Positions 27,985 to 41,259 of a stretch of DNA of 64,000 nucleotides are shown here, piece after piece. Each line of letters opens with the position of its first letter. Positions within the stretch are counted from its first letter, which is position 1. A program made the position numbers and the translations under genes. Origin of the DNA: Thermococcus pacificus (lineage in GTDB: Archaea > Methanobacteriota_B > Thermococci > Thermococcales > Thermococcaceae). The DNA lies in assembly GCF_002214485.1 (NCBI RefSeq), contig NZ_CP015102.1, positions 124,001 through 188,000 of the forward strand, read 5' to 3'. The notes under the pieces were generated by a model, which saw only the letters and a list, made by a program, of their open reading frames with translations, ran no database searches and was not told the origin of the DNA.

Positions 27985-28054
27985 TCATCGTGACCCCTGT
28001 TCGGGGTCTCGGACCCTTCCACCCCGAGCGGTGCTCGGGATGTGCATCTGTTCG

Positions 28055-28131
28055 TGGTGGACCGGCCGGGATTCGAACCCGGGGCCTTCGGCTTGCAAAG
28101 CCGACGCTCTCCCAGGCTGAGCTACCGGCCC
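28055..28131 (-). tRNA. tRNA-Ala(TGC) in the rRNA spacer
   Basis: The acceptor arm GGGCCGG pairs with CCGGTCC (one G-U pair), followed by ACCA. The anticodon stem CGGCT/AGCCG encloses TTTGCAA's central TGC, which reads alanine GCA codons. It lies between 16S and 23S on the same strand, the standard euryarchaeal arrangement, and sits between the two BHB stems. Confidence 0.96.
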
Positions 28132-28136
28132 ACGAT

Positions 28137-28171
28137 GGCAGGCCCGGCACCTCTTAAACCCCCCGGACGGA
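28137..28171 (-). other. 3' arm of the 16S processing stem with bulge-helix-bulge
   Basis: Bases 28137-28153 pair with 29740-29756 (17 pairs) and 28161-28171 with 29722-29732 (11 pairs). Between are the bulge 28154-28156 and a four-pair helix 28157-28160 with 29736-29739 (one G-U). It is the same BHB geometry as the 23S stem and would release pre-16S RNA. Confidence 0.9.
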
Positions 28172-28182
28172 TTTTCCGGCGA

Positions 28183-29670
<1,488 letters not shown>

Positions 29671-29721
29671 TGAGCAAGGAGTACGGCCGGTGGGACTTCC
29701 CTCAAGGGGAAGTACCAAATA

Positions 29722-29756
29722 TCCGTCCGGGGTTTGGTCGAGGTGCCGGGCCTGCC
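29722..29756 (-). other. 5' arm of the 16S processing stem with bulge-helix-bulge
   Basis: Partner of 28137-28171. On the transcript the helix GACC is followed by bulge AAA, and the opposite arm has GGTT followed by TAA. The arm lies about 52 bases before the mature 16S 5' end. Confidence 0.9.
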
Positions 29757-30050
29757 TTACCCCCGAGGGGTCCGCCTTTCGGCGTTTCCTCGGGAGCGCA
29801 CATTGCTGTGACCCGAGCTGGAGGGCGGGGTTCATCGTGGGTGCTTTGCACCCTGTCCCCCCGACGCCGCCGTCTTGGCGCTCGGGTTTTGTCGCGCCCT
29901 GTTCGGGCGCTCCACCCAATAGGGACGAACCCTACTGATACAAAATTTTTGCAAAACCTCCCCTAGGGGAGGTTTTTAGAAAAGAAGCTGTCAAAGTCCT
30001 CCAGCAAAATGCACAATTTTAGACATAAAAACGGCAAAAATTTTTGCAAT
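29757..30050 (-). promoter_or_regulatory. rRNA operon leader and promoter region
   Basis: No gene is seen. Bases 29757-29935 are GC-rich leader with several short inverted repeats. Upstream, AAAATTTTTGCAA occurs twice as a direct repeat, at 29942-29954 and 30037-30049, 95 bases apart; on the minus strand both read TTGCAAAAATTTT and could mark tandem promoters. A perfect 24-base palindrome lies at 29953-29976 between them. I could not pick a clear TATA box, so the start site is not assigned. Confidence 0.45.
29953..29976 (-). terminator. Perfect palindrome before the rRNA promoter, possible prs terminator
   Basis: The 24 bases, with core CCTCCCCTAGGGGAGG flanked by AAAA and TTTT, are fully self-complementary. 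On the minus strand the stem ends in TTTT and lies between prs (upstream, same strand) and the rRNA operon, so it could stop readthrough from prs. It also touches one of the promoter-region repeats, so a regulatory role is possible. Confidence 0.4.
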
Positions 30051-30186
30051 TCAGAGAAACGTAAACATGGAAACAATGAGGGCAACCATCGAGACCACAA
30101 CACCCGCCGCAGGTGATTCCTCCCACTGAACACATAAACAGGAGAAAAACGATCGCCACCATGTCAACGTATGTGATGACAGCCAA
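30051..30186 (-). pseudogene. Possible decayed small membrane protein after prs
   Basis: On the minus strand TTG 30186 opens a frame reading LAVITYVDMVAIVFLLFMCSVGGI, a clear membrane helix, which then turns into an implausible Cys/His-rich run. The adjacent frame from the same point reads PAAGVVVSMVALIVSMFTFL and stops at 30051. A single small frameshift would give a two-helix protein of about 45 residues. The evidence is hydrophobic pattern only; no family is recognised and no ribosome site is convincing. Confidence 0.25.
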
Positions 30187-30263
30187 CCCACGTCAGTCAG
30201 AATGGCAGAGATGTACCTCCATCCCAACGAAGAAAAAAGAACAAGATCGCCCAGGTACCATCG

Positions 30264-31103
30264 CTAAAGCCCCAGTATATCGGGCACTATGCTTATCCTC
30301 GAGACGGGTGTTGGAATGGTGTTCGTGACGGCCAGCTCATCGACAGCTCTGCCCACCCTCTCTATGGCACCCTCTGCGAAGACACCGTGCGTAGCCGCAA
30401 CGAAGACCTTCCCGGCCCCCATCTCCCTCAGCAGGTTTGCGGCCTTTACCATCGTGCCACCGGTGCTTATGATGTCGTCGACTATGAGGACGTTCTTGCC
30501 CCTCACGTCCACGTCGACCGGCGTCATCCTAACTTCGGTCGGCGAAATCCTTTCCTTCTCGAAGTGGCTGAACTCAAGGCCGAGCTTTTCCGCAACTGCC
30601 TTTGCCCTCTCGCGGGCACCCTTGTCGGGGGCCAAAACGATGCCATCGCCGAGCTTCTCCCTGAAGTAATCCGCTATCGCCCTGGCAGGGGACACGTTGA
30701 CGGCCTTGCTCGGGAAGAACTTCAGCGTCTCTGGGTTATGCAGGTCGAAGACGTAGAGCTCGTCGTAATAAACCGCGAGAGCCCTCATTATCGCCCTCAC
30801 GCTTACCGGCTCGCCCTCCTTGGTTACCCTGTCCTGCCTGGAGTATGCGAAGTACGGAACAACAGCCTTCAGAGTCTCAACCCCCCTCTCGCGGAGGGCA
30901 TCGGCAAGGAGGATAAGCTCTACAAGGCGCTCGTCCTGAGGACGGAAGGTCGACTGCACGACGGTCACTTCATCCGCCGAGCCGAGAACGCGGACGTACT
31001 TCTCCCCGTCCGGGAACTTCCTTATCTCCGCCTCGATGAGTCCTGCACCAAGGGCTTTGAGCTCGTCTTCCAGGTGTTTAGCACCGCTTCCCACAACGAA
31101 CAT
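30264..31103 (-). CDS. prs: Ribose-phosphate pyrophosphokinase
   Basis: The 279-residue enzyme makes PRPP from ribose 5-phosphate and ATP for purine, pyrimidine and histidine synthesis. It shows [12 protein letters not shown], the flexible ATP loop region, [22 protein letters not shown], and the PRPP-binding loop [17 protein letters not shown] 31103 is preceded by GGGGTGATGCTC; ATG 31109 and GTG 31112 are alternatives. It is monocistronic or co-transcribed with the DUF1614 gene's downstream region; 54 bases separate them. Confidence 0.95.
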   Translation of the reverse strand: MFVVGSGAKHLEDELKALGAGLIEAEIRKFPDGEKYVRVLGSADEVTVVQSTFRPQDERLVELILLADALRERGVETLKAVVPYFAYSRQDRVTKEGEPVSVRAIMRALAVYYDELYVFDLHNPETLKFFPSKAVNVSPARAIADYFREKLGDGIVLAPDKGARERAKAVAEKLGLEFSHFEKERISPTEVRMTPVDVDVRGKNVLIVDDIISTGGTMVKAANLLREMGAGKVFVAATHGVFAEGAIERVGRAVDELAVTNTIPTPVSRISIVPDILGL

Positions 31104-31157
31104 GAGCATCACCCCTTAGACAGGGAAGTGTTCATTTTCCAGCTTATAAACCCAACG

Positions 31158-31862
31158 TCATACCAGAAGAACGGCAATTATTCCAGCCAGGAAGATGCCG
31201 TCGAAGGTTCCGGCGCCACCTATGCTAACCATCGGCGCCCCGAGGTTCTTGATCTTGTTCCAGTTCATAAGGTCCGCACCGATGAGGACCCCAAGCGTCC
31301 CGCTGATGTAGGCAACGACGTTCGGGTTTCCGTCCCCGAAGACCCAGCCGAGGAGAACCGCCATTAGGGGTGGCAGGAACACCGGCATCGCTATTCCAAG
31401 GCCCCTCACAGGTCTCGCGACCGCGTGGCTGAAGAGGGCCGCTATGGTAACGGCAAGAACCGTGTTGAAAAGGAGCCCGAACCTGCCGAAGTACAGCATC
31501 CTGAGTATCTCGTAGAGGGTGATGCTGAGGGGGACGAGGGCACCGCCGACGTTCACTGCTATTATGACCTTCCTCTCGGCCCAGTCAAAGAAGGGCACTG
31601 GGTAGGGGATGCCGAGGAACCTGACTTCCCTGACCCTGAGGACGGGCTCGTAAGATGTCTCCTCCGCTATGGGGATGTTTATGAAGCTCCCCACGAGGGC
31701 GAAGACGAACAGCGCGTAGGCAACTCCCGGCGGCATGCCGAGCTTTCCAAACGCGGCCATCACGATGCTCGAGAACAGCATGAACACCAGGAGAAAAAGA
31801 ACCGAAATAATCACGAGCACCGGGAGGGAAACTGGCGGGATTATCAGGCGACGGTTGTTCAT
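31158..31862 (-). CDS. DUF1614 integral membrane protein
   Basis: The 234-residue protein has about seven membrane helices and the DUF1614 marks PIAEETSYEPVLRVREVRFLGIPYPVPFF, NVGGALVPLSITLYEI and the C-terminal GGAGTFDGIFLAGIIAVLL. Function is unknown. ATG 31862 follows GGTGGGGG; an in-frame start 13 codons upstream would place tryptophan-rich sequence in the leader and is less likely. It precedes prs on the same strand. Confidence 0.78.
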   Translation of the reverse strand: MNNRRLIIPPVSLPVLVIISVLFLLVFMLFSSIVMAAFGKLGMPPGVAYALFVFALVGSFINIPIAEETSYEPVLRVREVRFLGIPYPVPFFDWAERKVIIAVNVGGALVPLSITLYEILRMLYFGRFGLLFNTVLAVTIAALFSHAVARPVRGLGIAMPVFLPPLMAVLLGWVFGDGNPNVVAYISGTLGVLIGADLMNWNKIKNLGAPMVSIGGAGTFDGIFLAGIIAVLLV

Positions 31863-32079
31863 CCCCCACCACCACTTTTGAGCACGCTCGGAACCCCGCA
31901 CCGAGAGCCGCCGCTTTGGCGGTCCGAACGCTCAGGCAGCACCAATTAAATGGCGGATTGGGAGTTTATAAAACCTGCGTCGAACAGAGGACAACCGAGG
32001 ACTCAAAGACCCAGAGACAGAGACAAACCGGGAAAACTTTAAGTTAACATCACCGAAAGTTGTGAAGGTGGTGAGAGAA

Positions 32080-32715
32080 ATGAGGATTATCTGGTATGGA
32101 CACTCGTGCTTCTGGATCGAGACCAAGGGCGTGAGGCTGCTCATTGACCCGTATCCGGAGGTTGACGACGACAGGATAGGCGAGGTAGACTATATACTGC
32201 TAACCCACGAGCATGTGGACCACTACGGCAAGGTGGAGCTTCTCTCCCGCCTCAGAGATGCCACCGTGATAGGCCCGCCGACGGTATACATGATGGCGAT
32301 AAGCGACGGTGTCACGAAGGCCAGGGAGATACGCGAGGGACAGACAATAGAGCTTGAGAACGGGGTCAAGGTCACCGCATTCTACATGGAGCACCCCTCT
32401 AGCCAGTACCCCCTCGGCTACCTCATAGAGGGCGACAAGAGGCTCTTCCACGCGGGAGACACTTACTCCACACCAAACCTCCAGAAGCTCCGCGGAAAGG
32501 TTGACGTCCTGCTCGTGCCGATAAGCGGCCGCTCGACGGCAAACGAGCGCGAGGCGGCGCAAATAGTCGAGGATATAAGGCCCCGCGTGGTCATCCCGAT
32601 GCACTATGGAGTCTACAGTGACGGGGATCCCGAGAAGCTCCGTGAGGAACTTCAGAAGAGGCGCATCTGGGCCCTCGTCAAACCCCTGGAACTCTACGAG
32701 GAGCTGACCCTTTAG
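32080..32715 (+). CDS. UPF0173-type metallo-beta-lactamase-fold hydrolase
   Basis: The 211-residue protein is a metal-dependent hydrolase of the UlaG-like MBL group: [26 protein letters not shown] (the HxHxDH zinc motif), [11 protein letters not shown] and [10 protein letters not shown]. Substrate unknown. ATG 32080 is preceded by GGTGGTGAGAGAA; the earlier in-frame GTG at 32062 lies before that ribosome site. radB begins 12 bases after its stop, so they are likely one transcription unit. Confidence 0.87.
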   Translation: MRIIWYGHSCFWIETKGVRLLIDPYPEVDDDRIGEVDYILLTHEHVDHYGKVELLSRLRDATVIGPPTVYMMAISDGVTKAREIREGQTIELENGVKVTAFYMEHPSSQYPLGYLIEGDKRLFHAGDTYSTPNLQKLRGKVDVLLVPISGRSTANEREAAQIVEDIRPRVVIPMHYGVYSDGDPEKLREELQKRRIWALVKPLELYEELTL

Positions 32716-32726
32716 CGGTGAAGGGG

Positions 32727-33431
32727 ATGCTCTCAACCGGGGTCAAATCACTCGACGAGCTTCTCGGCGGGGGGATTGCTGGGGGAGTTCTGACCCAGGT
32801 GTACGGGAGCTTTGCGACCGGGAAGACGACTTTAGCGGTTCAAATCGGCCTCCTAAGCGGGAAAAAAGTGGCCTACGTCGACACCGAAGGCGGCTTCTCC
32901 CCTGAGAGGCTCTCCCAGATGGCAGGGGCGAGGGGTTTTAATCCAGAAGAGGCCCTCCAGCGCTTCATCCTCTTCACTCCGGGGGACTTCAAGGAGCAGA
33001 GACGCGTTATAGGCTCGCTCAAGAAGGTCGTTGATAAAACGTTCTCCCTCGTCGTTGTGGATTCCCTGACGGCCCACTATCGCGCTGAGGAGCCGAGAAA
33101 AAACCTGACGAACGAGCTTGCTAAACAGCTCCAGGTTCTCCTCTGGATAGCGAGGAAGAACGAGGTTCCCGTTTTGGTTATCAACCAGGTGCACTTCGAC
33201 AGCAGGGCTGGAAAGATAAAGCCCGTCGCGGAGCACACGCTCAACTACCGGACGAAGGACATCCTGCGATTAGACAAGCTCTCGACGCCCGGACTAAGGG
33301 TTGCGGTCTTAGAAAGGCACCGCTTCAAGCCCGAGGGCGGAATGGTCTTCTTCAGGATAACTGAGAGGGGAATTGAGGAAGCGCTTGGGGTCGGGGAAGC
33401 CGGAGATATTACCAGTGACGGATATTACTAA
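32727..33431 (+). CDS. radB: DNA repair and recombination protein RadB
   Basis: The 234-residue RecA-family paralogue lacks the N-terminal DNA-binding domain of RadA. It begins LSTGVKSLDELLGGG, has Walker A GSFATGKTT, Walker B LVVVDSLTAHYRAE, and loop 2 region INQVHFDSRAGKIKPVAEHTLNYR. RadB modulates RadA-mediated recombination. ATG 32727 has GGTGAAGGGG just before; GTG 32718 falls in that site. The last dozen residues (GVGEAGDITSDGYY) extend slightly past the usual end of the family. Confidence 0.93.
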   Translation: MLSTGVKSLDELLGGGIAGGVLTQVYGSFATGKTTLAVQIGLLSGKKVAYVDTEGGFSPERLSQMAGARGFNPEEALQRFILFTPGDFKEQRRVIGSLKKVVDKTFSLVVVDSLTAHYRAEEPRKNLTNELAKQLQVLLWIARKNEVPVLVINQVHFDSRAGKIKPVAEHTLNYRTKDILRLDKLSTPGLRVAVLERHRFKPEGGMVFFRITERGIEEALGVGEAGDITSDGYY

Positions 33432-33497
33432 TTCGGTAATATCCCAGCCCCAAAAAATGGGTCCCAAAAAAGAACAGGAGTTTAAGAGGCAAAATAA

Positions 33498-34922
33498 TCA
33501 AATTCTATCGTAGACCTCCTGCACTATTCTCAGGACGGCCCTGTAGAGCTTCTCGCTTATCGTTCCCTCCTCATAGTGCTCGGTGAGCTTCTCCTTGTCG
33601 ATTATCTCTTTCTTACCGTCCGGCCACTTCACGATGTCCACTTCGAGGTCTATGTATCTGGCCCTGTCCGGGTATATCTCGACCGGCGTGTTGATGTTGT
33701 AGTACTCGCCCTTGAGGTTGCCGTTCTTGTCGTAGTAGCGGTGCACGAACCACCACTTTCCTGCCTCAATCTCCGTGATGACGTAGTCCCCAAACTCTAT
33801 CGGGATGTCGAGGCCGTCGTAGAACTTGCCTGGCTTGAGGTGGCGCCTGAAGGTGACCTTCAGCGGGTTCGTCGAGACCTCCTGGATCTCGCCGGGGCCT
33901 ATCTTTATGAGCTGCCCGTCCGGCTTGTGGTGCTCCAGCCTGAAGAGCCAGCCCTTCCTCGGTCCTTTATTCTCTATCAGCGCTTCCCAGAAGCCCTGGT
34001 TGACCTTGGCCCTCTGACCCGGCACCTTGGCCAGTATGCCCTCGGCTATCTCGACGGCAAAGCTGAACTCAAGGTCATAGGCCTTGAGCTGGTGGTGGCC
34101 CTCGACGGTCGGAACGGCTTTGTTCCTTATCTCGTCGAGCTTCCTCTTCGCGCCCCCTCCAAACTCGACCTCGTATATGTTCCGGCCCTCGATTATGAGT
34201 GATGGGGCCGTGTAAGAGTTCGCTTTGGCGAGCCTGTCGGAGAGCTTCGATAGCTTTATTATCTCGTCCCTCAGGATGTTCCAGTCCTTGTAAGCTGCAG
34301 CGGTTCTCCAGAGGATGCCCCACTCGCCGAGGTCTATGCTGAGGCCGAGTATCCTGAGCCTCTCGCGCTCCTGGCTGTCCCTTATTTTGCGCGATATCTT
34401 CACGTGCCTCTGAGCACCGACAGGCTTCGGAATCAGGACGGCGTAATCTCCTGGGACGGTGATCATGACGCTGAGCTGGGGCAGGAGGTTGTGCTTCTTG
34501 ACCTGGACGAGCAGTTCATCCCCCTCCTTCGCGCGCGGGAGGTCCCTTACGGGTATAGTACCTATAGCACTCCCGATGTCAACATAAACGTACTTCTCGT
34601 CCCTCTGGACGACGATGCCCTTGTATACCCCGTAGAGCTGATAGGGAAGCTTCCGGAAGAAGACGTCGATGAACTCCTCCTCGAGAACTTCCTTAACTTC
34701 CTCAACCTTTGTTCCAACGAGGACCACACCGTGGTGGTCCTTCTTGTCGTAGATGTCAACGTCGAACTCGTCGTAGGTCTTCTCCAGTCCGAGCCTCTCG
34801 ACGATCTTGTTGCTCGGCTGCGCAATGCCGAAGCCCCTGTCGAGGAAAAGCTTCGTCAGGGCCGTGCTGTATATGCCCCTAATCCGGACTGTAACTCCTG
34901 TGTCTGTAGACACCTTCACCAC
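33498..34922 (-). CDS. FAU-1 family RNA-binding ribonuclease (RNase E/G-like, DUF402)
   Basis: The 474-residue protein matches archaeal FAU-1, first described in Pyrococcus furiosus as an AU-rich RNA-binding protein and linked to 5S rRNA processing. The first half contains an S1/RNase E-G-like region ([32 protein letters not shown], then [15 protein letters not shown]). The C-terminal third is DUF402 ([18 protein letters not shown]...[25 protein letters not shown]). The start is one of several GTG codons, 34922, 34919 or 34913, after GAGGGGTG; I list the longest. It overlaps the upstream helical-protein gene by 44 bases. Confidence 0.88.
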   Translation of the reverse strand: MVKVSTDTGVTVRIRGIYSTALTKLFLDRGFGIAQPSNKIVERLGLEKTYDEFDVDIYDKKDHHGVVLVGTKVEEVKEVLEEEFIDVFFRKLPYQLYGVYKGIVVQRDEKYVYVDIGSAIGTIPVRDLPRAKEGDELLVQVKKHNLLPQLSVMITVPGDYAVLIPKPVGAQRHVKISRKIRDSQERERLRILGLSIDLGEWGILWRTAAAYKDWNILRDEIIKLSKLSDRLAKANSYTAPSLIIEGRNIYEVEFGGGAKRKLDEIRNKAVPTVEGHHQLKAYDLEFSFAVEIAEGILAKVPGQRAKVNQGFWEALIENKGPRKGWLFRLEHHKPDGQLIKIGPGEIQEVSTNPLKVTFRRHLKPGKFYDGLDIPIEFGDYVITEIEAGKWWFVHRYYDKNGNLKGEYYNINTPVEIYPDRARYIDLEVDIVKWPDGKKEIIDKEKLTEHYEEGTISEKLYRAVLRIVQEVYDRI

Positions 34923-35619
34923 CCCTCATCTTCTTTTCCACCACTCCTATGAGCGCGAGTCCTTCGAGTATCTCCTCTGCATTTCTCACTCCGCTCAGCT
35001 TCTCAACGTTTCTCGCCTCGACCCAGAGCAGACCTCTGGAGTGCCAGTCTCTCAGAGCCTCTTCAACCTTGTGAACGTCACCGGGGTGAGCGTAAAGCCT
35101 GAACAGGAACCTCTTAAGGGCTTCAAGCTCGGCCTCAAGCGTCTTGATTTTCCGGAGTTCTTCCAGTATACCAACCGGTACCTTTTTCTGGTTTTCGCCT
35201 CCGGCCAAAAGCTCCAGCCCCTCAACCTCCCTCGCAAGCTCGCTCAACGCTTTCCTGACGGCGTAGTCGTAGACCCTGTGGAACTGCGCCAGCCTGTCCA
35301 TCGCCGTCGAGAGCTTCAGCTTCGCATCGTAGTCCTCCTTCGCGAGGAGGGATAGAAGCTCCTCGATGCGGAACTTCATCTGGTGCTCGTTGCGGTAGAG
35401 TTCCTTCGCCTGGTTCTCAGCGTAGGTAGAACCGACCATCTCACGATAGAGGGCCGATGAAAGCTCGAGCTTTTCGCGCGATATGGTGTGAAGCCCCCTC
35501 AAAATTTCAACAAACCTCTCCCTGTCGTTCTCACCGTAGAGAAGGGGAAACTTCTCCTCAAAAGCCGAGTGGAGCGATTCCAAGCGGGAAAGTCGAGCCT
35601 TAATGTCCTCAACGTTCAT
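34879..35619 (-). CDS. Uncharacterised coiled-coil protein upstream of FAU-1
   Basis: I do not recognise this 246-residue protein. It is helical and charged throughout ([22 protein letters not shown] at the start, [32 protein letters not shown] later), followed by a compact C-terminal region ([23 protein letters not shown]...[16 protein letters not shown]) that could be a winged helix. ATG 35619 follows GGGGTGCCC; upstream in-frame codons would add low-complexity leader. Its 3' end overlaps the FAU-1 start, so the two are probably co-translated and possibly work together. Confidence 0.7.
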   Translation of the reverse strand: MNVEDIKARLSRLESLHSAFEEKFPLLYGENDRERFVEILRGLHTISREKLELSSALYREMVGSTYAENQAKELYRNEHQMKFRIEELLSLLAKEDYDAKLKLSTAMDRLAQFHRVYDYAVRKALSELAREVEGLELLAGGENQKKVPVGILEELRKIKTLEAELEALKRFLFRLYAHPGDVHKVEEALRDWHSRGLLWVEARNVEKLSGVRNAEEILEGLALIGVVEKKMRGGEGVYRHRSYSPD

Positions 35620-35741
35620 GGGCACCCCTAGGGGTAATTTTGGCCGTCCCCCTACTTGTAGTTTTCGATTGGGAGTGTTAAACAAAAGAGCTTACCCAAA
35701 ACGTTTTTTTAAGTCAATGAATTAATGAACCTGGTGTTCCC

Positions 35742-36668
35742 ATGGTGCTCTACGACCGCTTCGGAAGGCCGGTGACTAACCTTAGAATCTCGCTCACGCA
35801 GGACTGCAACTTCCGCTGCTTCTTCTGCCATAGGGAAGGTCAGAGGTTTAACGTTGGGAATGAGATGACACCAGAGGAGATAGAGAGGCTCGTTAGAATA
35901 GCATCGCACCTTGGTATTAAGAAGGTCAAGCTGACCGGCGGAGAGCCCACCGTTCGGGATGACATACTGGAGATTGTGGAGCGCATAAAGCCCTACGTGG
36001 TCGATTTAAGCATGACAACTAACGGGAGCAGGCTTAAAGAGCTTGCCAAACCCCTTGCAAAGGCCGGCCTCGACCGCGTTAACGTTTCCCTCCACAGTCT
36101 CAAACCGGACGTTTACAAGCGCATAACGGGTGTTGACATGCTGGAAACGGTTCTCGAGGGAATCGAGGAGGCGGTAAAATACCTCAGCCCGGTTAAGCTC
36201 AACATGACAGTCATGAAGGGTCTGAACGAGGGCGAGATATGGGACATGGTGGACTTCGCGGCTAAAACTGGAACGATACTCCAGCTCATCGAGCTTGAAG
36301 CCCCGAGGGAGATGACCAAGACCACTTTCTTCAGGAAGTACTTCTACCCCCTCAAGCACGTTGAGAGGGAGCTTGAGAAGAGGGCCGTGGAGACGCGCGA
36401 GAGGAGGATGCACAGGCGGAAGAAGTACTTCGTTCCGACTGACTATGGCATTGCCGAGGTCGAGGTGGTCAGGGCCATGCACAACACGGTATTCTGTGCA
36501 AACTGCACGCGCTTGAGGGTTACGTCCAACGGCATGTTCAAGACATGTCTCCTCAGAAACGACGATCTGATAAATTTTCTGAGCGCCATGAGGAACGGTG
36601 CGAGCGATGCGGAGATAGCTGAGATTTTCAAGAAGGCCGTTCTCATGCGCGAGCCGTACTGGAAGTGA
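35742..36668 (+). CDS. moaA: GTP 3',8-cyclase MoaA
   Basis: The 308-residue radical SAM enzyme carries out the first step of molybdopterin synthesis. The N-terminal cluster motif is CNFRCFFC near residue 24, followed by [13 protein letters not shown]; the C-terminal cluster cysteines are in [21 protein letters not shown]. In this order of organisms the cofactor serves tungsten enzymes such as aldehyde:ferredoxin oxidoreductases. It is divergent from the helical-protein/FAU-1 unit. No other moa gene is adjacent. Confidence 0.94.
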   Translation: MVLYDRFGRPVTNLRISLTQDCNFRCFFCHREGQRFNVGNEMTPEEIERLVRIASHLGIKKVKLTGGEPTVRDDILEIVERIKPYVVDLSMTTNGSRLKELAKPLAKAGLDRVNVSLHSLKPDVYKRITGVDMLETVLEGIEEAVKYLSPVKLNMTVMKGLNEGEIWDMVDFAAKTGTILQLIELEAPREMTKTTFFRKYFYPLKHVERELEKRAVETRERRMHRRKKYFVPTDYGIAEVEVVRAMHNTVFCANCTRLRVTSNGMFKTCLLRNDDLINFLSAMRNGASDAEIAEIFKKAVLMREPYWK

Positions 36669-36719
36669 AGAAGAAAGGTTTTTGAGGAAAAACTCCTTAA
36701 CTTTTCTCCAGGTGGGGTT

Positions 36720-38628
<1,909 letters not shown>

Positions 38629-38632
38629 GGGA

Positions 38633-40150
38633 TCACCTCTTCAAAAAGTCAAACAGCGTCGCCTGCTTGCCCTTCTTCTTTGGCCTGTCTATCTTCTCTG
38701 ACTCTTCCTTTCTGACCGGCTCTATTTCCTCTTCCGCCTTCTCAAGCTCCTCCTCGTTTATTTCTTCCTCGGTCTCTTCCCCGGCTTCTTCGGTCTCCCC
38801 TTCGGCTTTCTCTGCCTCTTCTTCCTCCGCGGCCTCCTTGGCCTCTTCGAGTTCTTTCCCGGCTTCCCTGGCCCTGGCCTCAAGCTCGCCCTCCCTCTTG
38901 AGCTTCTTCTCGATGTTCATGCTCTTGGCCCATATCGTCTTGGCCTTCTCCTTGTCACCGGCTATGAACTCGACTTCCTTCAGATCGAGGTCAAGGTAGA
39001 CGACGAAGTGGGCTGCCATGTCGGGATTGTTCTCAAAGATGGCTTTGAGGTAGTTGAGGGTCTCCAGCGCTTCGAGCTTGGCCATGTGCATCTCTTTCAT
39101 TATCTTCTTGACCACCGAGTCCCTCAAAGTCCGCTCGGTCTTGCTCTCGGTGAGGAGCTTTATCGTCTTCGGCGGGTAGATCCTGACGAAGCCCTTCTTC
39201 TTGACGCCGGCAACGGCAACGCCTGCCGTCATCATGTCGGTCGCGTACTTCCAGAGGGAATACGCTCCGGTCCTCTGCGCCCTCCCGAGGTATATATCTG
39301 CCCTGCTTATCGCTTCATAAGCGCGCGCTATGTCTTCCGGCCGGTAATAGACGTAGGGGACGTTCTCGTCTATCCACTGAAGAAGCTCGTGGGGAAACAT
39401 GTCGACACCGAGAATTGCTATCTTCGCCTTTTTGGCGTTGTCGGTGGCGAAGACCTGCGCCAGCGCCTGAAAGACGCTCTTCTCCGTGTCGCGGTAAGCC
39501 AAGACCTCGTGGGCGTCTTCCACTCCTCCGGTCACGACGGTCTGGAGGTCGTTTACTGCAGCTCTCAGGTCGCCGTTGGCGTGCTTCGCAATGTCGTAGA
39601 GAACCTCCTTGGGGACGGTAATTCCCTCGCGCTTGAGAATCCTTATCAGTGCCTTGATTATGTCCCTCTGAGTGAGGCGCTTGTATTCCACTATCTGAGC
39701 TTTGGCCCTTATCTCCTTCGGGACCTCCCAGTAGTGGTTGGCGGCCATTATTATGGGATTTCTGGCTTTGTCGATGAGCTTGGCTATCTCTTTAGCCCCA
39801 CTCGGCTCTATGTTGTCGGCCTCGTCGAGGAAGATGAGCTTCCTGTGCTTTCCGAGGATGTCCATCGTGTAGGCCGCTTGAACGTAGCGCTCTATCTTCT
39901 CATAGGTTCTCTCGTCGCTCGCGTTCAGCTCGATTACTTCGAAGCCATATTCATGAGCGAGAGCGTAGACTGTGGTTGTCTTCCCGCTCCCGGGCGGACC
40001 GGCGAGGATCAAAGCTTTCTTCTTTGGAGGGTTGCCGTGAAGCCATGCCTCGACCCATGCCCTAACCTGTTCTATTGCCTTTTCCTGATTGACTATTTCG
40101 CTGAGCTTTCTCGGGCGATACTTCTCGACCCAGGGGGCTTCCCTCGGCAT
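38633..40150 (-). CDS. rfcL: Replication factor C large subunit
   Basis: The 505-residue clamp-loader subunit has [16 protein letters not shown], Walker [12 protein letters not shown], Walker [10 protein letters not shown], and a long acidic Glu/Ala/Lys linker before the C-terminal PCNA-interacting peptide [10 protein letters not shown]. It loads PCNA on primed DNA. No intein interrupts it. ATG 40150 is six bases after the rfcS stop; GTG 40159 overlaps it. The order rfcS-rfcL is normal for Thermococcales. Confidence 0.96.
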   Translation of the reverse strand: MPREAPWVEKYRPRKLSEIVNQEKAIEQVRAWVEAWLHGNPPKKKALILAGPPGSGKTTTVYALAHEYGFEVIELNASDERTYEKIERYVQAAYTMDILGKHRKLIFLDEADNIEPSGAKEIAKLIDKARNPIIMAANHYWEVPKEIRAKAQIVEYKRLTQRDIIKALIRILKREGITVPKEVLYDIAKHANGDLRAAVNDLQTVVTGGVEDAHEVLAYRDTEKSVFQALAQVFATDNAKKAKIAILGVDMFPHELLQWIDENVPYVYYRPEDIARAYEAISRADIYLGRAQRTGAYSLWKYATDMMTAGVAVAGVKKKGFVRIYPPKTIKLLTESKTERTLRDSVVKKIMKEMHMAKLEALETLNYLKAIFENNPDMAAHFVVYLDLDLKEVEFIAGDKEKAKTIWAKSMNIEKKLKREGELEARAREAGKELEEAKEAAEEEEAEKAEGETEEAGEETEEEINEEELEKAEEEIEPVRKEESEKIDRPKKKGKQATLFDFLKR

Positions 40151-40155
40151 AGCTA

Positions 40156-41136
40156 TCACTTGCCCATTATGGTGAACTGAGCGAGCAGGGCCTCAAGCTG
40201 TATCATCTCGTTGGCCCCTTCAACGAGGCGGAAGTTGTACTCGCCTATCTTGTCGGCCAAAGCGACCTTTTTATCCTCTGGAATCGGCAGGTTGAAGACC
40301 TCCTTGTGCATCTGGATGAGCACATCCTCCCCGCTGAGGCCCTGCTTTAGGAGTATTTCCCTCAGCTTGTCCCTCGCCTTGAGGAAGTTGCCTTCCAGGG
40401 CCAGCTCCATCATCTCACGGACATCTTCGGGCCTGGCCCTGCTGGCGACGAGGAAGACGTTTTCGTCGGTTATCTTGGTGTCGAGAGCAGCAGCAGCTTG
40501 AAGGACGTTTATCGCGCGCCTCATGTCACCCTCTGCGACATAGAGGATGGCTTGAAGCCCTTCCTCCGTCAGCTCAAGGCCTTCGTTCTCGGCGATGTAT
40601 CTTATACGCTCCGCTATGGCGTCGTCATTGAGAGGCCTGAAGCGGAAAATGGCACATCTTGACTGAATTGGCTCGATGATCTTTGAGGAGTAGTTGCAGC
40701 TGAGGATGAAGCGCACGTTGTTCGAGAACATCTCCATGGTTCTCCTGAGGGCCTGCTGGGCGTCTTGCGTTAGGGCGTCCGCTTCATCAAGGAAGATTAT
40801 CTTGAAGCTCGCCCCTCCTATCGGCTTCGTCCTGGCGAACTCCTTCACCTTCTCGCGGATGACGTTTATGCCGCGCTCATCGCTCGCGTTCAACTCAAGG
40901 AAGTTGTGGCGCCAGTTTTCACCAAATAACTCTCTCGCGAGGGCCAGAGCGGCAGTCGTTTTCCCGACGCCCGGCGGCCCTGCGAATAAAAGGTGCGGCA
41001 TCGAACCGGTTTTAGCGTAGTGCTTGAGCCTCTTAACTATGTGAGCCTGACCGACTATATCGTCGAGCCGCTCTGGGCGGTATTTCTCAACCCAGGGCTT
41101 TTCTAGAATCTTAACCTCCTGAACTTCAGCTGACAT
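40156..41136 (-). CDS. rfcS: Replication factor C small subunit
   Basis: The 326-residue AAA+ protein has [18 protein letters not shown], Walker [13 protein letters not shown], Walker [11 protein letters not shown], the SRC motif (QSRCAIFRF) and a C-terminal collar domain. Four copies and one large subunit make the archaeal clamp loader. It is intein-free, unlike some Thermococcales homologues. ATG 41136 follows GGGTGATAACC. It heads the rfcS-rfcL operon. Confidence 0.96.
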   Translation of the reverse strand: MSAEVQEVKILEKPWVEKYRPERLDDIVGQAHIVKRLKHYAKTGSMPHLLFAGPPGVGKTTAALALARELFGENWRHNFLELNASDERGINVIREKVKEFARTKPIGGASFKIIFLDEADALTQDAQQALRRTMEMFSNNVRFILSCNYSSKIIEPIQSRCAIFRFRPLNDDAIAERIRYIAENEGLELTEEGLQAILYVAEGDMRRAINVLQAAAALDTKITDENVFLVASRARPEDVREMMELALEGNFLKARDKLREILLKQGLSGEDVLIQMHKEVFNLPIPEDKKVALADKIGEYNFRLVEGANEMIQLEALLAQFTIMGK

Positions 41137-41259
41137 GGTTATCACCCTACTAAAGGGGCATATGAGTTTCTGGAGTATTAAGCCTTTTGCCTACCATGTA
41201 TCGAACGGAACAGTGCAAAACTTTTATACCTCCATGGCCAATAAGCACCGGTGGTTCTC

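Noticed and set aside
38633-41136. Inteins in the RFC genes
   Set aside because: Inteins occur in some Thermococcales RFC genes, but both proteins here are continuous through Walker A and Walker B with normal lengths.
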